DNA of 64,000 nt, from assembly GCA_017562135.1 (NCBI GenBank), contig QEYB01001025.1, positions 44,611-108,610 of the forward strand. Direction: 5' to 3'. Position numbers and translations under genes: made by a program. Under the pieces are notes generated by a model. That model did no database searches. It had not been told where the DNA came from and was given only the letters and a program-made list of their open reading frames with translations. Below, piece by piece: positions 35,296-47,289 of this stretch (its first letter is position 1; each line of letters opens with the position of its first letter). Source of the stretch: Dipylidium caninum. Lineage: Eukaryota > Platyhelminthes > Cestoda > Cyclophyllidea > Dipylidiidae.

Positions 35296-35541
35296 CTAAG
35301 CGGAGAATGTGGTCGTCTCACAATTGTGCGTGAGTGCGGGAGCGAGTTGACTGACGTGGTCTAAGGCATCACCCCGGGCTTGCCGAATCGGAGCCCTCAT
35401 TTTTGGCGTTTCGTTCAGATTTAACGTCACTTGTGTTTGCACTGTACGATGATTGGCAGACATCAACTCGGTACATGGCTCAGTGATACGCTCATAGTGA
35501 AAGCACGCAGGCTTGAGCGCAGGGACCTCAGAATGACACAC
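35296..35541 (-). CDS. Possible terminal exon, unknown protein
   Basis: The frame follows a reasonable acceptor (acacaatgtcag, exon start about 35,542) and encodes a polar peptide (VQTQVTLNLNETPKMRAPIR) ending in a stop at 35,296. A mixed frame upstream (35,528-35,815) is Ser/Arg/Cys-rich and may be noise. There is no known domain. Confidence 0.25.
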   Translation of the reverse strand: MCHSEVPALKPACFHYERITEPCTELMSANHRTVQTQVTLNLNETPKMRAPIRQARGDALDHVSQLAPALTHNCETTTFSA

Positions 35542-35815
35542 CTGACATTGTGTTAACTGACACTCCCCTCTTCCAACTCCAACAAAGCACCCTTCGCGAC
35601 CTCATGCTGCTTATCGCAGAGGATTTTAGTGGTTTTGTGAAGAGAAGGCATGGGACGCAGTGGTGTTGATCACTATCTAATGAGACGTAGGGGCTTGATT
35701 TCCGCTGCCGCGGTGATACCCTCCCCATTGCCGTGGAAATCCTTCCACAACAGCGTCCGACGCACACCGCGTGAGTGAAAGCGAGGCTGAAGCAGGTCCA
35801 AGTGCTCCAGCTCAA

Positions 35816-37872
35816 CTACGTATCTACGAGCAAAGCACCTCTTCTAAACTACTTGTTCGCCCCTCCAAACCAGCCTTCCACTACGGTCCCACGCAGTATT
35901 ACGTGTCGCCTACAGAAGTGGGAGGATTCATCATCAAAATGCATGCTTAATGAATACTAAGTAACAAGGATAGGCGCTTAAAACCCACAAAATAAATCAT
36001 TGTTTCCGGAGAGTGCAAATATCGCAGCCTCAATTGCTCAATGGCATCCCCAACAGACCGGTCCAAAACCATCCAATGAACTGCCACCTCTGATCCACTA
36101 AAACTATCGCGAAGTAATTTCTTCCTTTCCCGCCTCTTTCATTTATCTTTCTGTAGTAAGGAAATAGAGGCAATGACCCTACTGCGGGTAAGTGGCCTTG
36201 AGGACTTGAGGACTTGAGGACGGGTGAGGTTCGGGAGAATAGGACGAGAGTGGCACTGAAAGGCACTTCTGCGAGGGAGAGAGTCGAGAGAGGAGAGGGA
36301 GGGTAGAGGTGTGTGAAACGGTGGTAAGCGAGGGCATCAGAGGAGGCGGACTGGTGTTAAATAGAACACTGAACGATGGAAAATTATAATTTGTTGGAAT
36401 GCAAATCAGATCCCCTTTGCCTACTGCTTCTACTGACATGTTTTCATGCCAAATCGCTGACGCTTTCGGGCCTCGCCTTCAAGTCTTCTGCGCTCTCTAC
36501 TGACACGCGAAAGCGGTTGGCAGAGAGCATAACCCGCTTGAAATACACGTGTGCGAAGACGAAGGGAGAGCTTTTTCGGGCCTACCGGTTAGTGAGTGCT
36601 TCAGGGAGTCATCTAAAGCAGAATGATGTTATTGGCACCTTTGACATGCATCAATGGGCGAACACGGTGAAAGCGGAATTGAAATAATTTTGTACACCCC
36701 GAAAACCGAGATAGTGAAACTGGGTGGTGTAAGACGACATTATCCACGACAGTCACACACTCCGACTGTAAAAGCTAAGGCTGCATGTTGAGCTCCACTT
36801 GCTTCTGTTGTGAGCGTAAAGGTGGAGCGTGGAGTAGAGAAAAGGAAGGGAGCGAAGGCAACCTCAAGCTAGCGATCGCCCGTGTTCTCTGAGGAATTTC
36901 GTCATACGTGCAAAGGAGTGATTGACGGCATCTGACCACATGGATGTCGAGGGTGAAATGTGGTAGCCTACTTCTCACAGTCCAGACCCGACCTATGAGG
37001 GTGTCAAGCCTACCGCCGCTTTCCTCAAGCTCCAGGCTCCATGGCAAACGAATTCTCCTTCTTAAAACAGGTACCATCAAATGCGCATATGTATCGCTAA
37101 CTCTTTGCTGACGCGTGATGAAGGAGGTGACGGTGACGTATGCATTTTCTTTGGGCCCCGCACAAATGACAGAGAAAACGTCAGTGTCACCTCACACCCT
37201 TTTCTCTTTCCCCTTACGTCACTGCCACCTAATTTGCCGTTCGAAGTGGAAGTGTCGGTTTTGATGGGGCACCTTCTCCACTGCAATCAACGACAAACTT
37301 CATGACACAAGTCCACTTCGCCCGATCACCGTAGGTGGCTAATGCACACGCACAATGTCACCACTGATGTCACCTTTGTCACAAACTTCCCTCTCTATGA
37401 TGGCTCAACTCCTCCCTCACTCGTACATGGTGATGTGAAGCTGTAACCAGCCCACTGTCAGCCTGTCCTTCCCGACTGCACGATTCACGAACAGCTTTTT
37501 GCAGCGGCTTAATGAAAAGAATAAAAGGATGACAAGGAAACTGCTTTTACGAAGCTGTTGTCGATAATTTCGACACCGAATTAGAAGAAGAGCAGTGGAG
37601 TGAGTGACTTATATTGAAAACAGAGGACAGTCAAATAAGCGGTATTGGTTTAATTTTGGCTACGAGGAGACGGACCACAATCATTCTACAAATGCAGCTA
37701 GAAAGGTGTGGAGGTGAGTAGTCTGATGCGCTACTCCGTTCGCCTCTCACAGGACACCCAAACCACAGCGCCATCCCGTTTGAGTGCGAACAGAGCGGAG
37801 AAGAAGAAGAGGTGAGTTGATAGGAGCTGTTAATGGGAGGTGCAAGGAGTGAGGAAGGTAGTTTTCGGATGA
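35816..37872. other. No confident gene; one 8-base tandem repeat
   Basis: Three perfect units of ttgaggac lie at 36,198-36,221. A 103-codon plus-strand frame at 36,376-36,687 begins with a signal-peptide-like hydrophobic start (LCLLLLLTCFHA) and contains STDTRKRLAESI, which faintly resembles NTDTRNKLTDSL in the inverted module at 41.4 kb. I do not call it as a gene. A minus-strand frame at 36,775-37,080 is Arg/Leu-rich and unassigned. Confidence 0.35.
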
Positions 37873-38268
37873 ATACGCTGGTCACCGTGCCAAGCAATCG
37901 ACAACTCCGACAATAACAATAACAAGCTTCTCACTTTTCGTTCGCAAACTCCTCCGGTTGCCATCTCCACTCTGTTCTCACTCAGACCAAATGGTGCCAA
38001 GGATGGGGATCAAACGAATTGCAAATCTGGGCATCCGGTGGAAGGCGAGAGTGGCAACACGTCAAGGTGCACTTCAATTAGCATATCCACATCGTCGAAT
38101 TCCACCATTCCGCACTACCTCTCTTTGCCTCCATTAGATGAGACGTCACGGTTAAAGGTGGGTGTTGAAGCGATCAGTGGAATTGCACTGAGCATGGAGA
38201 AATTTAAGAGACTTCCCGTTAGCTCACGTGTCGACATTAATCACCAGCGAAGGGGGTCAGCGCCATAA
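37873..38268 (+). CDS. Exon-like open segment of 131 codons, unknown protein
   Basis: The plus strand is open from just after a stop at 37,870 to a TAG-type end at 38,268, with no ATG at the start, as expected of an internal or terminal exon. The peptide starts Asn-rich (QAIDNSDNNNNKLL), passes a Ser/Thr-rich region (CTSISISTSSNSTIPHY) and ends in a basic tail (KRLPVSSRVDINHQRRG). An acceptor is possible near 37,925 (aataacaag). No domain is recognised and no partner copy was found. Confidence 0.35.
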   Translation: MRWSPCQAIDNSDNNNNKLLTFRSQTPPVAISTLFSLRPNGAKDGDQTNCKSGHPVEGESGNTSRCTSISISTSSNSTIPHYLSLPPLDETSRLKVGVEAISGIALSMEKFKRLPVSSRVDINHQRRGSAP

Positions 38269-38689
38269 AGTGATGCGTGAAAATTGGAGTTCAAGACATC
38301 GACAGGTCTTCGTTGTTGCGTGCAGACGTGCCACTCTTCTCGGGCGACATGAAGGCGTAGCTGATGTGATACTGCGTAGGAAGTGGGGATCGCTAGGTAT
38401 AGGGAACTGTTAGAGTGCAGGCAGGTGGATTCCGCCTCTGGAGAGACCGGCACTTGAGCTTCCTCTCCGTTGTGTGTCTCAAGCAGTTAACAATTCGATT
38501 GAACACGGTCCACATGCGACAAATTCCAAGTACAGATTGCAGGAGTGAAGGAAACCACACTATCTGAAGAAAACTGGAAAGCTAGTGGAATTTAGGCATT
38601 ATCATGTCAACCATTTTTGTCTTAGCCGAGTCCACTTTCCACTACCTCACGACTACCCAGCGAACTCGCTGCTATGTATTTAGCTTCAC

Positions 38690-38790
38690 GTTCTCCGTGC
38701 ATAGTAGGTCAGTGAGGACATTCCTTCCCGGTAGTCGGCCTCTATGAAGCCTCTCAGTAACGACTTCTCTGATGCAGAAGGAAATCGGCA
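38690..38790 (+). repeat. Short direct repeat, partner at 55,275-55,360
   Basis: Both sites share gacattccttccc, a tatgaagc/aatgaagc block and tctctgatgcaga/tttctgatgcaga in the same order. Confidence 0.6.
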
Positions 38791-39199
38791 CTCCCGCCCG
38801 AGGCAGTAACGGAGTATTAGTAGAGTAGAAACCATCCACTTCACCTTCTCTGGCTTTTCTAAGCTGCCACACAAACAATGGAAAGCTGAAGAAATAGCTC
38901 CTTCGACCGATTCCTCAATGGACAGCATTTCCGCACGACTGAGCACCGAATGCAGCTACCCGCAGGGCCGGCTTGGCCGCGTTTGAGAGAAGAGGTCGGA
39001 CATTAACTGACGAGTGAAAACTCTTTCGTAGTGTCTTCTGGTTCATATTCTCCTCGAGTTTGAAGACGCTGACGGGGAGCCTTTGTACGAGACGCGAATC
39101 TGGCCGTATTCCGTTTGGTCTACGTCATTACGACAATAATCCCTATACCACATCACCCTAACGCTATCCTGCATGACGAATCTGGTTGAGGTGACGGTC

Positions 39200-39590
39200 A
39201 TTCATTGAACGTTGGGGTATTCCATCTACTTCCTACTTCTCGTTCGCCCCTACACTATCGGAGTCTACACAAGGTAGACCGCTCTAAGACACTTGTCGGT
39301 GAGTAACATCACAGAATTGTATGTTTCCTCTCGACTTCTTTACCACGTTTATTGAATTCAGCACCATCAAGTGTGATTTTTGCAGTCCCAATTAGTGTTT
39401 AACCACTTGCAATTGAACCTCGCGCTGATTGGTTCACACTCCATCGTGCGAATTTGTACGTTTGAAATCGCCCAATTAAGAGTGTTCAGGAACTTCCTTC
39501 TCATCTCTTGACGAAATGGAACATTCAACAGGCTCCCGTAAGGGCTCGCAGTGCGGTTATTTTAAACCGTTGCTTGCTGTTCAATGACGC
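39200..39590 (+). repeat. Dispersed repeat module, partner at 661-1,060
   Basis: This is the second copy of the module described at 661-1,060, with the landmark gctgattggttcac at 39,426 and preserved order of the other blocks. It is followed about 170 bases later by the acidic frame at 39,763. Confidence 0.6.
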
Positions 39591-39762
39591 TTGTGATGAT
39601 ACACCAAAGTGGAGAGCAATCAGTTAGACTTCCCTTGAAACCCGCTGGCAAACTCGGCCGATCTACTGATTGTTGGCTTGCAACAACCGTCAACATTAAC
39701 GAACCATCCCTTCTGTCGCACGTTCCTCTGCACAACAATGTGGACATTGATGATCATAACTA

Positions 39763-39976
39763 GTCTCTATCGTCCCTGGATGTTGTGGACAACTCGATAA
39801 ACTCTGAGACCATGCCAAGACGAAACCTCGCCTCCAAGGGCAACGACGAGGACGCCGCAGACGATAAGGAGGAGGAGGAGGAAATAGACGAAGTAACTGA
39901 GAGAAAATTCCGCGATGTTGCATACCTTCGGAGCGCAACGATTCATGCTACCGCTCCTGCATGCAAGGAGAGTTGA
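39763..39976 (+). CDS. Acidic exon-like frame, paralogue of 53,281-53,490
   Basis: Open from a stop at 39,760 to a stop at 39,976. The peptide has a Glu/Asp run (ADDKEEEEEIDEVTERKF) preceded by LSSLDVVDNSINSE. A reverse-oriented frame at 53,281-53,490 encodes a matching peptide (ADDSEEEESGEITEKNL preceded by LSCFDITDGPISSE). Many of the base differences are third-position changes such as GAA/GAG and GAT/GAC, which suggests that the shared stretch was under coding constraint at some time. No ATG opens this copy in a good context. It could be an exon, or a decayed duplicate of one. Confidence 0.35.
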
Positions 39977-41324
39977 CTCACAAGCGGAGGTGAATCGCTA
40001 CCACGCACACGGCGTAAATCTCATCGACTTCACATTGCGAATTATGAAGGCATCATTGAATTGTATGGAAAAAATGTGAGGAGACGTTCAGACATTTTAA
40101 TGACGGTTTGATTTGCTTTCGCCTTGGTTTTAGAAGCCTTCTAACTGGACCTGGAGGCAGTCAAAAATGGAAAACCAAACAATCCAAAGAAATTTCAAGC
40201 CCAGCGCCGTGAGGCCAATAAAAGACCGTAACTAGGTGGTTCGTTAGAATTAAAGTAGCATCAAGGATAACCCTGTTAGCAGCATGTTATTCGGCATGTT
40301 ACACCGACCTCATGCGCTACGTGCCACCCGCGGCAAGGGCCGCTGTGGAGCAGGACTTCCTTGACTCCCAGGATGGTGGCACCGTCACGAAGACCGTCGT
40401 GGTTATCCCGAAATAATTCTGGTGTTTGGCAATGTCCTTTTTCGCTTTCGAATAAATTCGTAGCACAAAGAAACGCGTCTGTAGAATTTTTAACCTTCCG
40501 TGTGCTAATTGGCGTGTTTTCCCACCCCGCTTCGGAGAGTGAGAGCTCTCGACCAAATTTGCGTTTCCTTCGAGACTTTAAATACTCTCTTGACAGTTCA
40601 CCGGACGAACACTGTATGTGCTTGCGACTGGCCCACGTTTCTTAATCCACTCACACTGACTGAGTGTGATTCCAACACCTGTACCACCGTTTCCTCATCT
40701 TCCACCCTGCGCTTCTCTCGTCGCCCCACTTCGCCTGTTCAACTAACTCCCAGAGAAGCTAGAAATTGGGATGAATTTGAATACTTAACAGCTTTATAGG
40801 CCTAAACCCTACCCACAGGTGCGCAATGAAATCTTTTCAGCAAACAAGGCACCCTGAGAGGAAAATGTGGCGCAAACTGTCCGTAGTCCGAGGGAGGCTT
40901 TGAGCAAGTGATCTTGGTAAACATCTCTATTCGTTGGTCCTGCTATCAATTCTTGTGTCCAACAAGAAACACCTCGCTTCTCAAGCCGATGCAACATTCA
41001 TTGCGAAGCATTCTTAGTGTTATCCGGGACAATGTCATAGGGTGGTTGCCCACCTTCATCCTTCCTTCTCCCTCCTTCACTCTCCCTATCTTCATCCAAA
41101 CGACTTGATCGCAGAACGTGTTGTGTGCGCCAATTCACTTAGCAGCCTTCTCTTCTCACACCGGTGGCATGCGTGTCACACTGGCTAGTAAGATTGAAAA
41201 GTGAAAATTGGATTCCCCTGTCCCCGCCACGGCCCCATCTCTGCTTCGCCTGTCTGCTGTCGCTCGAACCCCAGGGACTGTGTGTGAGATGCGTGAGATC
41301 CCCGACATTGTTTTACTCCCAATA
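39977..41324. other. Spacer with unassigned frames
   Basis: Overlapping frames at 40,361-40,645 and 40,509-40,799 are both open, the second ending in a plausible peptide (LTPREARNWDEFEYL). Neither is supported by a domain or a paralogue. The spacer corresponds to 52,360-53,280 in the inverted copy but shows little clear matching. Confidence 0.35.
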
Positions 41325-41920
41325 GCGTCGCAGTCCGTTCTCTCTGCTGATTTGCCCCATCAGAGTCAGAGCCCACTTGGGGTGGGGAGAGAGCGAGAGA
41401 GTAATCAATGGAAGTATGACATTATGGCGTAGAGCGCCAACCTTCGGAAAGACTATATTCGCGGCCTCTAATGAGTCTGTCAACTTATTTCGCGTGTCAG
41501 TATTTATAGCATTCATGTCCATCCCACCTTGCTAAATGTTCTTCAGGTGATGTCCAAAGAGCAGAAAATGCACACTTTTGAGTGGGAGGGAAAACTTCCA
41601 CGCCGTCCATCTATTGCATGCAACGAAGCTTTAAATGAGTTAGTTTTGCTGATTGAAAGTAGTGGAGAATAGGGCAAATATTTTGACTCGACTGTAAATA
41701 TTGCCACAAAAACTCTTGATGCTGGCAATAGCGCAACCAAAACGGTCATCCATGCAGGACATGGATAAAGCTAACCCTTCCCATGGAATGACATTTTACC
41801 CCAACACTTCATTTGTGCAGTGTTTCAGACAGTTGGCGAAGAAATGACAAGTGGGAAATCGATATTCATAAACACTTGAATCGTTTGACCTAGGAAATAT
41901 TGATTGGCGCCTCCAAAGGT
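41325..41920 (-). repeat. 600 bp inverted repeat, partner at 51,765-52,360
   Basis: The reverse complement matches 51,765-52,360 almost base for base over the central 500 bases, including the tracts that encode NKL-DSLEAANIVFPKVG and the region around ccatggaatgacattttacc. The break at 41,920 (after gattggcgcc) corresponds to 51,765, just upstream of the myristoylated-protein gene. The matching frame at 41,313-41,522 encodes MDMNAINTDTRNKL; the mate reads MDMNATNAETRNKL. Confidence 0.9.
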
Positions 41921-42059
41921 TAAATGAATGGGCATGCAACGGACAATATTTGGTCAAAATCGTTGCTTACGACACAACACTGCTACTCCTTATGCACTAT
42001 CATCTGGCATCGCTGCTCCTCCGGCTCTCCTACCCCACCCGCGCAATTACCCTGGTTCT

Positions 42060-42260
42060 TAATGCGCCGTCCTTGCTGTCAGCCGTATAATATCTGACAC
42101 TTATGTGGTACGAATTATGAGGTAGCGGTGATGCAAGCATTTGTGACAGGTCTGCTGTCAGATGCCAATTGACAAAACTAGTGCCATCTCGTTCTGACCG
42201 CGTACTTTGTACGTCTAACCTAATGATCCAACATGCCTCCCATCGCATTCTCTTATAATC
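42060..42260 (+). repeat. Diverged direct repeat, partner at 34,600-34,840
   Basis: See the partner entry. A minus-strand frame of 127 codons crosses this copy (42,030-42,413) but is not kept open in the partner, so it is not called. Confidence 0.5.
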
Positions 42261-43895
42261 AGCTTCCACTTTCGTCACCGTTTTACCCTTTCCTTTTCTC
42301 ATCTCTCTACCTTCACAAAAGCTCCTCTCAAGACCCCCTGGCCCACATGGAACTTTATCCACTGCGACTGTCAATGAGCTAGGGGAGCCCGAGGACTGCG
42401 CACCGGACAGCATGTCATCTCATCTTCATACCACCAAAGTGGCTCGCCTTCTTCCCACTCTTCGTTTTGACAGCCTATTCCTTTACCACACGCAAAAGAA
42501 TGCGATAAAAAGCTATTGTACCGCCCTTTTTCTTCATTCCTCGTCTTCCACCCCCAAGCACGTGTTACTGTGGTGGAGGAGCAGTTGGAAGAGCAGGCCT
42601 GAAAGCTTCTCTCACGCAACATGAGTTAGGAAGCAGCAGAAAAAAAGGTGGTGAGCTGGAAGTTGATGAAGATGTGAAGGCCAATTTTTCTACGTCCTGT
42701 GAAAATCTTGTTCACACAGCGACGCCTACTTTCCTGATCCTCTGCCGATTTCTGATCCACTTTGCAACGTGCTCCGTGGGCTGCAACAACTGAAACACTT
42801 TCCTCTTCACTTCCTAAGAGCCACATTCAGTGACAATGGACGCATTCTGTGCTAGTGAAGCTGTAAACTTTTGTGGCTCGTGCGACCCGCACTGCGCACT
42901 TCCCAGGGGATATTTCAGGAGGTGAGCGCGTATTGCGCCGATTGCACATAACCCCTGAAGTTGGTCGTGTCAGAAGTTCTTCACTGATTGTCCAACTCCT
43001 GCAGCTCTAGACGGCCGACTTGTCTCGAGTTTATGGGCCCCTTGAGGGGTAAACATCCGAAGATTCTCAGCGGCTTTTGTCTCTGCTCCTCTGTCTCATC
43101 GGGAGCATTAACTCACTTTGTGCCCAACAACTGCCTTCGCCATATCTTGCACTTCCTATCTGTAACACAGACCCATTCATTTCCACATCTCCCCTTTGCT
43201 GTCGTTCAGACTCGAGGGGTGCCGGTGTGATATGACCAGCATTAGTCGCCCAAAGTCAGTCGACTGTGAACGAGCTACCTTGCGGACTTTTGGAGGAGTA
43301 AAGTCGGAGAGAGTGGAGTGGAAGTGTTGCTGAAAGATGCTCTTATAAGGGGGGAGAGAGGAGAATGTGGCCGAATCACGTCTTCCACCCTTAATTCAAT
43401 TCAGCGTATTGGGTCCAATCCGCCAACCCTGTCTCTAATTTGTTACTCATTCTCTCAACCATGCCCATTCAGTGAGTGACAAGCGGAGTTTCATTCGAGA
43501 TGACTACGAGCGTTAACAGAACTCATCAACTGACATTCAGTCAGAGTTGACCAGTGATCTCGTGAGGGACCAGGCTGCCGGAAGCTGACGACTGGTCTCA
43601 ACTTTAACTGTCTGCATAATCAAGTGCAGCTCCTCTGTACAGCCTGAGTAGCAGTCAACAGAAGCTGACCGACGTTTGGGCCTACTTAAGGCTTCATCAC
43701 ACGACTTCCGTCGGTTAAATCAAGTGGGCGCTTAAAGTGACGCTTGTCAATTCGTGGATATGCCAGCTGAATGGGAGTCGCTGTCTGTGCAGTCTCTACT
43801 CCACTGGTACCGCCTCGACGCACCAGTGGCCATTTTCCTCTGCATTCCATATGTCGGAAAGCATGACTTCATTGAGGACCACAACCGCTGGTGTA
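42261..43895. other. No confident gene
   Basis: Short frames only. A patch near 42,548-42,600 (cgtgttactgtggtgga) resembles 44,960-44,995 (cgtgttgctgcggtgga). Nothing else is recognised. Confidence 0.4.
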
Positions 43896-43899
43896 AAAT

Positions 43900-44220
43900 G
43901 GTTAGTGATGAGTGTTCGGTGATGAAACCTTCCTCCTCTGACGAAGAGAAGGTCCAATCTTAGTCTACCAGGTGCATAGATCACGGAAGGTGCAACCCTC
44001 GTCCATTCACTTCAACCTTCTACACGGTATCGCATCAGCATCGCCCCTACGTCGTCTGGAATTCACTTTGACGGAAGCAGCTGAGGTCGTCTCTCTCATT
44101 GTCACACCACACTAGTAAAACAGTGACGTTGCAGTCCATTTTCTCTTCAGAGCCTCGTTACCGTGCAGGTTTGCTTCACGAGACTCGGACAGCCCACTTG
44201 GGGTGGAGAGTGAGTGCAAC
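43900..44220 (-). repeat. Inverted diverged repeat, partner at 52,270-52,750
   Basis: The reverse complement reads ccaccccaagtg near 44,190-44,200 and a gcctggtagact-agattggacc-tctcttcg block near 43,935-43,985, in the same order as 52,290 and 52,675-52,710. The partner also contains a gaggaaggcttcaccac block that matches gaggaaggtttcatcac here. Confidence 0.65.
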
Positions 44221-44469
44221 CAATGGTCGCTCTACCTCCTTTTGGTCCGATGTGAAATAGCGGAGGTGTGGCGTATGTTTGACACCAACTCCTGGCCTCC
44301 GACTGCCTCTCTGCAACTCCTCAATCCGATATCGGCGACTGCGACGAGGGAAGGTATCTTGAAAGCTGATGTGAAAGCTGTAGAAGGAAGTCTTCTTGGA
44401 AAAGAAATGTTGGAGTAAAGACGAATCTCGAGTCGGCGAAGGAAACATGGGGCGAGGAAGAAGAGAAGA

Positions 44470-44719
44470 GTGAGTAGACGAAGAACAGCTAATTGCCCCA
44501 TTGCGGCGTGTGCCGTTGTACTTCAGGAATGCTACTATTCACCCACCGACCACAAACCGACAGGCTACAGCTTCCAAACTCATGAGACACATGCTCGCAC
44601 AGTTCTCCCTCACTGCGGCAACTGCCAATCTTTCTCCCCCAAAACTGATGCTTACAACTCGGCACGACTTCGTCGAGTTGGCCGGCGCTCATCCCACTTG
44701 ACGGCTCTTGCACACACAA
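44470..44719 (-). repeat. Inverted repeat with a conserved peptide frame, partners at 53,770-54,020 and 63,480-63,600
   Basis: The reverse complement shares long blocks with 53,790-54,020: gtcaagtggg/ctcaagtggg, cggccaac, gaaagattggcagttgccgc (20 bases), a gtttggaagctg/gtttggaggctg block, gtggtcggtgg-like sequence and caattagctgttct. The minus-strand frame here (44,489-44,719, 76 codons) reads EPSSGMSAGQLDEVVPSCK, and the two other copies encode the related KPSSGVSVGQLDKVVLSCK and KKPSSGINIGQLHEVVQS. The frame is long only in this copy. Confidence 0.75.
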
Positions 44720-45194
44720 ACCCTTTCTTCACGCACAAGTCTCCCTTCACTCAAACTTGCCTGCCTCTCATTTCCGCACTAAGGAACTTCGCCAGTGCCT
44801 TTTGAGCTTATCAGGCCATCCGTATCGTCATGAGTCGGAGAATGCGTGGGTGGAAATGATCGTTTGTCAAAGCTGTCAGTTGCTCCAAATCAGTAATTAG
44901 GCGATCGGTGAGTAATAGCGTTGGTTACGTTGTTCTCACTTTTCCTCGTCCCCCACCTGAAGGACGTGTTGCTGCGGTGGAACAGGAGTAAAAACGTGTG
45001 GCAGTTAGTTGAAACAATGAATGTCGTCTCTGCGATTTAATAAAGATTTTATTTATGGACTACGATGTCTCACAGTGACATATGGAAAGAGGGACGAGGT
45101 GAAGGAGGATGAAGGGGTGCAATGGAAAATCCTTCACATCCCCTAAAAAATCCTCTGCACAGTGCACCTGATCCATCTCCGGATACGACGCCGT

Positions 45195-45345
45195 CCAGCC
45201 GAATTCAACACGTCCAGACTAACCTGTGTCGCGTCGGTGTCATGACGCCCATTTCTCTGGTCCACTGGCGAGTTCTGCCGAAACACTTTTCTCTCCATTT
45301 CCTCCACTGCTCCGTCATCTGCGCCTCTGCCTCCCTCACATGCGG
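45195..45345 (+). repeat. Inverted diverged repeat, partner at 47,290-47,480
   Basis: The reverse complement of 47,290-47,480 carries ccagccga-ttcaacac, a gtgtcatga-gcc block, ccactg-cgagttctg and a gaaacac-tttctc-ccattt block in the same order as here. The intervening 2 kb is the segment colinear with 11-18.7 kb. Confidence 0.65.
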
Positions 45346-45759
45346 GCCTCACTGAGCCGGTGAAACCGCAAAAATGTGTGCTGATCGATCTGCTCTTCGA
45401 AACCTTCGACTTGTTTACTCATGGCCGTACGGTTCCACATAGGCAACTGCTACAGGCAACGAAGGGAAGTTAGGCCTGAAATTTTGACTTTAAGTTCAAA
45501 TTTTAACCGTCCGTGTCCTAGGGGGCCTGAAATTCTCAGATTTTTGAGTTTAACGTACAACCCTCTAAGTCAGGAGTAAGAAAAGTCACATCTCTCATTC
45601 AGTCATCCTGCCCCATCGTGAACTTATTTGTGGTGGCTTGTTGGGCGCAGTGAGCAGCCTTCTCGGCCTCTTCACGTCTTCCACTCACGCTTCCACTCTG
45701 CAATGCAGCCAAAGTGGTGGCGAATGTCGTCAATGCGAGGGAAGCGAGAGGACACACTA

Positions 45760-47265
45760 GAGTGAAGAACGACTGACTCGTGCTTGTCACACGACTAACT
45801 GTTGAGTCTATGCGTGCAACTGTCATCCCCATCAGCGATCACGAGGAGTTCTGATTTGCTTCGAGGCTACCGTAAAGGTGAGCTCATGCCTGACTGAATG
45901 AATTGCACCTAGTTGAGCTGCGGTGAAGTGGACTCAACAAGAGACTATAAAATTTGGTTGAGATGGCTATGCTACGTGACTGACCGCGCAATGTGCTACT
46001 TCTTCCATGACCAGCTTCTTTCTCCACCGCTCGCAACGAATGGAACCTTCCACTGCTTAAATCTCTCCCCAATAAGGACAATCACCGCCCCGAGGAATAA
46101 CCAAACGAACTAGTATTGGTGTTCATCGCATTTGAACCGTTTCATCTGACCGAGCAGAACTTGGATAAGTGGAACTACTGCATGCAACATGGGAGTCATA
46201 AGGAAACACTAATCATAAGGAAACCCAGATCTTCCGAGATACGAGATGAAGAGAAGTGGCAAATTAGTACTCACACCATTTTTCCTCACGGACCTGTTAC
46301 AACGTCGAGCGGGATTGATGCCACATTTAAGTGGCATCCAAAGTCCTCGACGGAGAGAAAAGTTGATGTCGTTATGCCGGACTCCGTGTTGGACCATGCG
46401 ACAGATCTTCGCGTGGGCGGAGAGGTACTGAAAACAGAGCTGCTGTGGTCCCACCCAAATACCTATCACAGCACATGGCAGCAATCCATCAGTTAAGCCT
46501 TTGAGAATGCTGCCTGCAACGGGACTCGCGGTTGGACAGACTTCACTCACAAGTACACAAGCAAGAGGCGCAGTCCACTGATGAGAGATAAGTACAAGGT
46601 GAGTGATAAGAGTGGTAAATAGCCACTCGAGCCTGCTTTGTTTATTCTTCCGGACGAATGTGTTTGTACTACAGATAAGGAGGGGAGATTAATACTTAAG
46701 TCTCACACGACTTCTGTGCTGGGCAGTGAAGAATTGCGAGTAGGAAACGTGGGAATTATTGTAAGAATAGTACTTCTTATGAGAATAAGTCTTTGTTCAG
46801 CACTTAGCCATTTCCTACCGGACCGAAGAAACCGCCGACTAAAGGCTCTGAGGACACTCAGGCTAAAGTAAGTAAGTAAGTTGTAAGTTTCATTTCCAGA
46901 GGATTTTAAGCAGCTCATTTGATGCAATGAGTGTTTCCACTTTCTATCAGGCCCGCCTTCTTTTAAATTCCTTTTTCTTTGACATGGTTTCATAGCACAT
47001 GCCCTTCCTTGTAATCACAATTTGGGAAATAATAAGAAGTAAGTAGGATATAGCATCTCAGGTGTGGTGAGTGAGCGCATGCAATTTAATTCTCACACTT
47101 CATTCCGCTGCCTAATCCCCGAGGACGGTAGTTCATGATGCTCTCGATGTAAAATCAATTTGTGCCTCTCCTTTTAAAGAAGTGTTTTTGCAAAAAATTC
47201 ACCATTATTACTTCCCTTTTCGTAACTCGTGTAAGCATCCTGAAGTGTGATGCAAAGGGCTTCCG
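45760..47265 (+). repeat. Segment colinear with 11,160-18,660, in compact form
   Basis: Three blocks follow in the same order and orientation as at the other locus: 45,760-46,115 (partner 11,160-12,230), 46,370-46,595 (partner 13,260-13,580) and 46,880-47,265 (partner 17,990-18,660). The whole is 1.5 kb here and about 7.5 kb there, so one copy has gained or lost several kilobases, mostly between the second and third blocks. Frames at 46,116-46,550 on both strands are unassigned. A short AAGT run lies at 46,864-46,880. Confidence 0.6.
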
Positions 47266-47289
47266 TTCACGCTCTCCGCCACTTTCCTC

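Noticed and set aside
46575..46600. A ctgatgaga stretch that could start a hammerhead ribozyme core
   Set aside because: The required second core element does not follow at a suitable distance.
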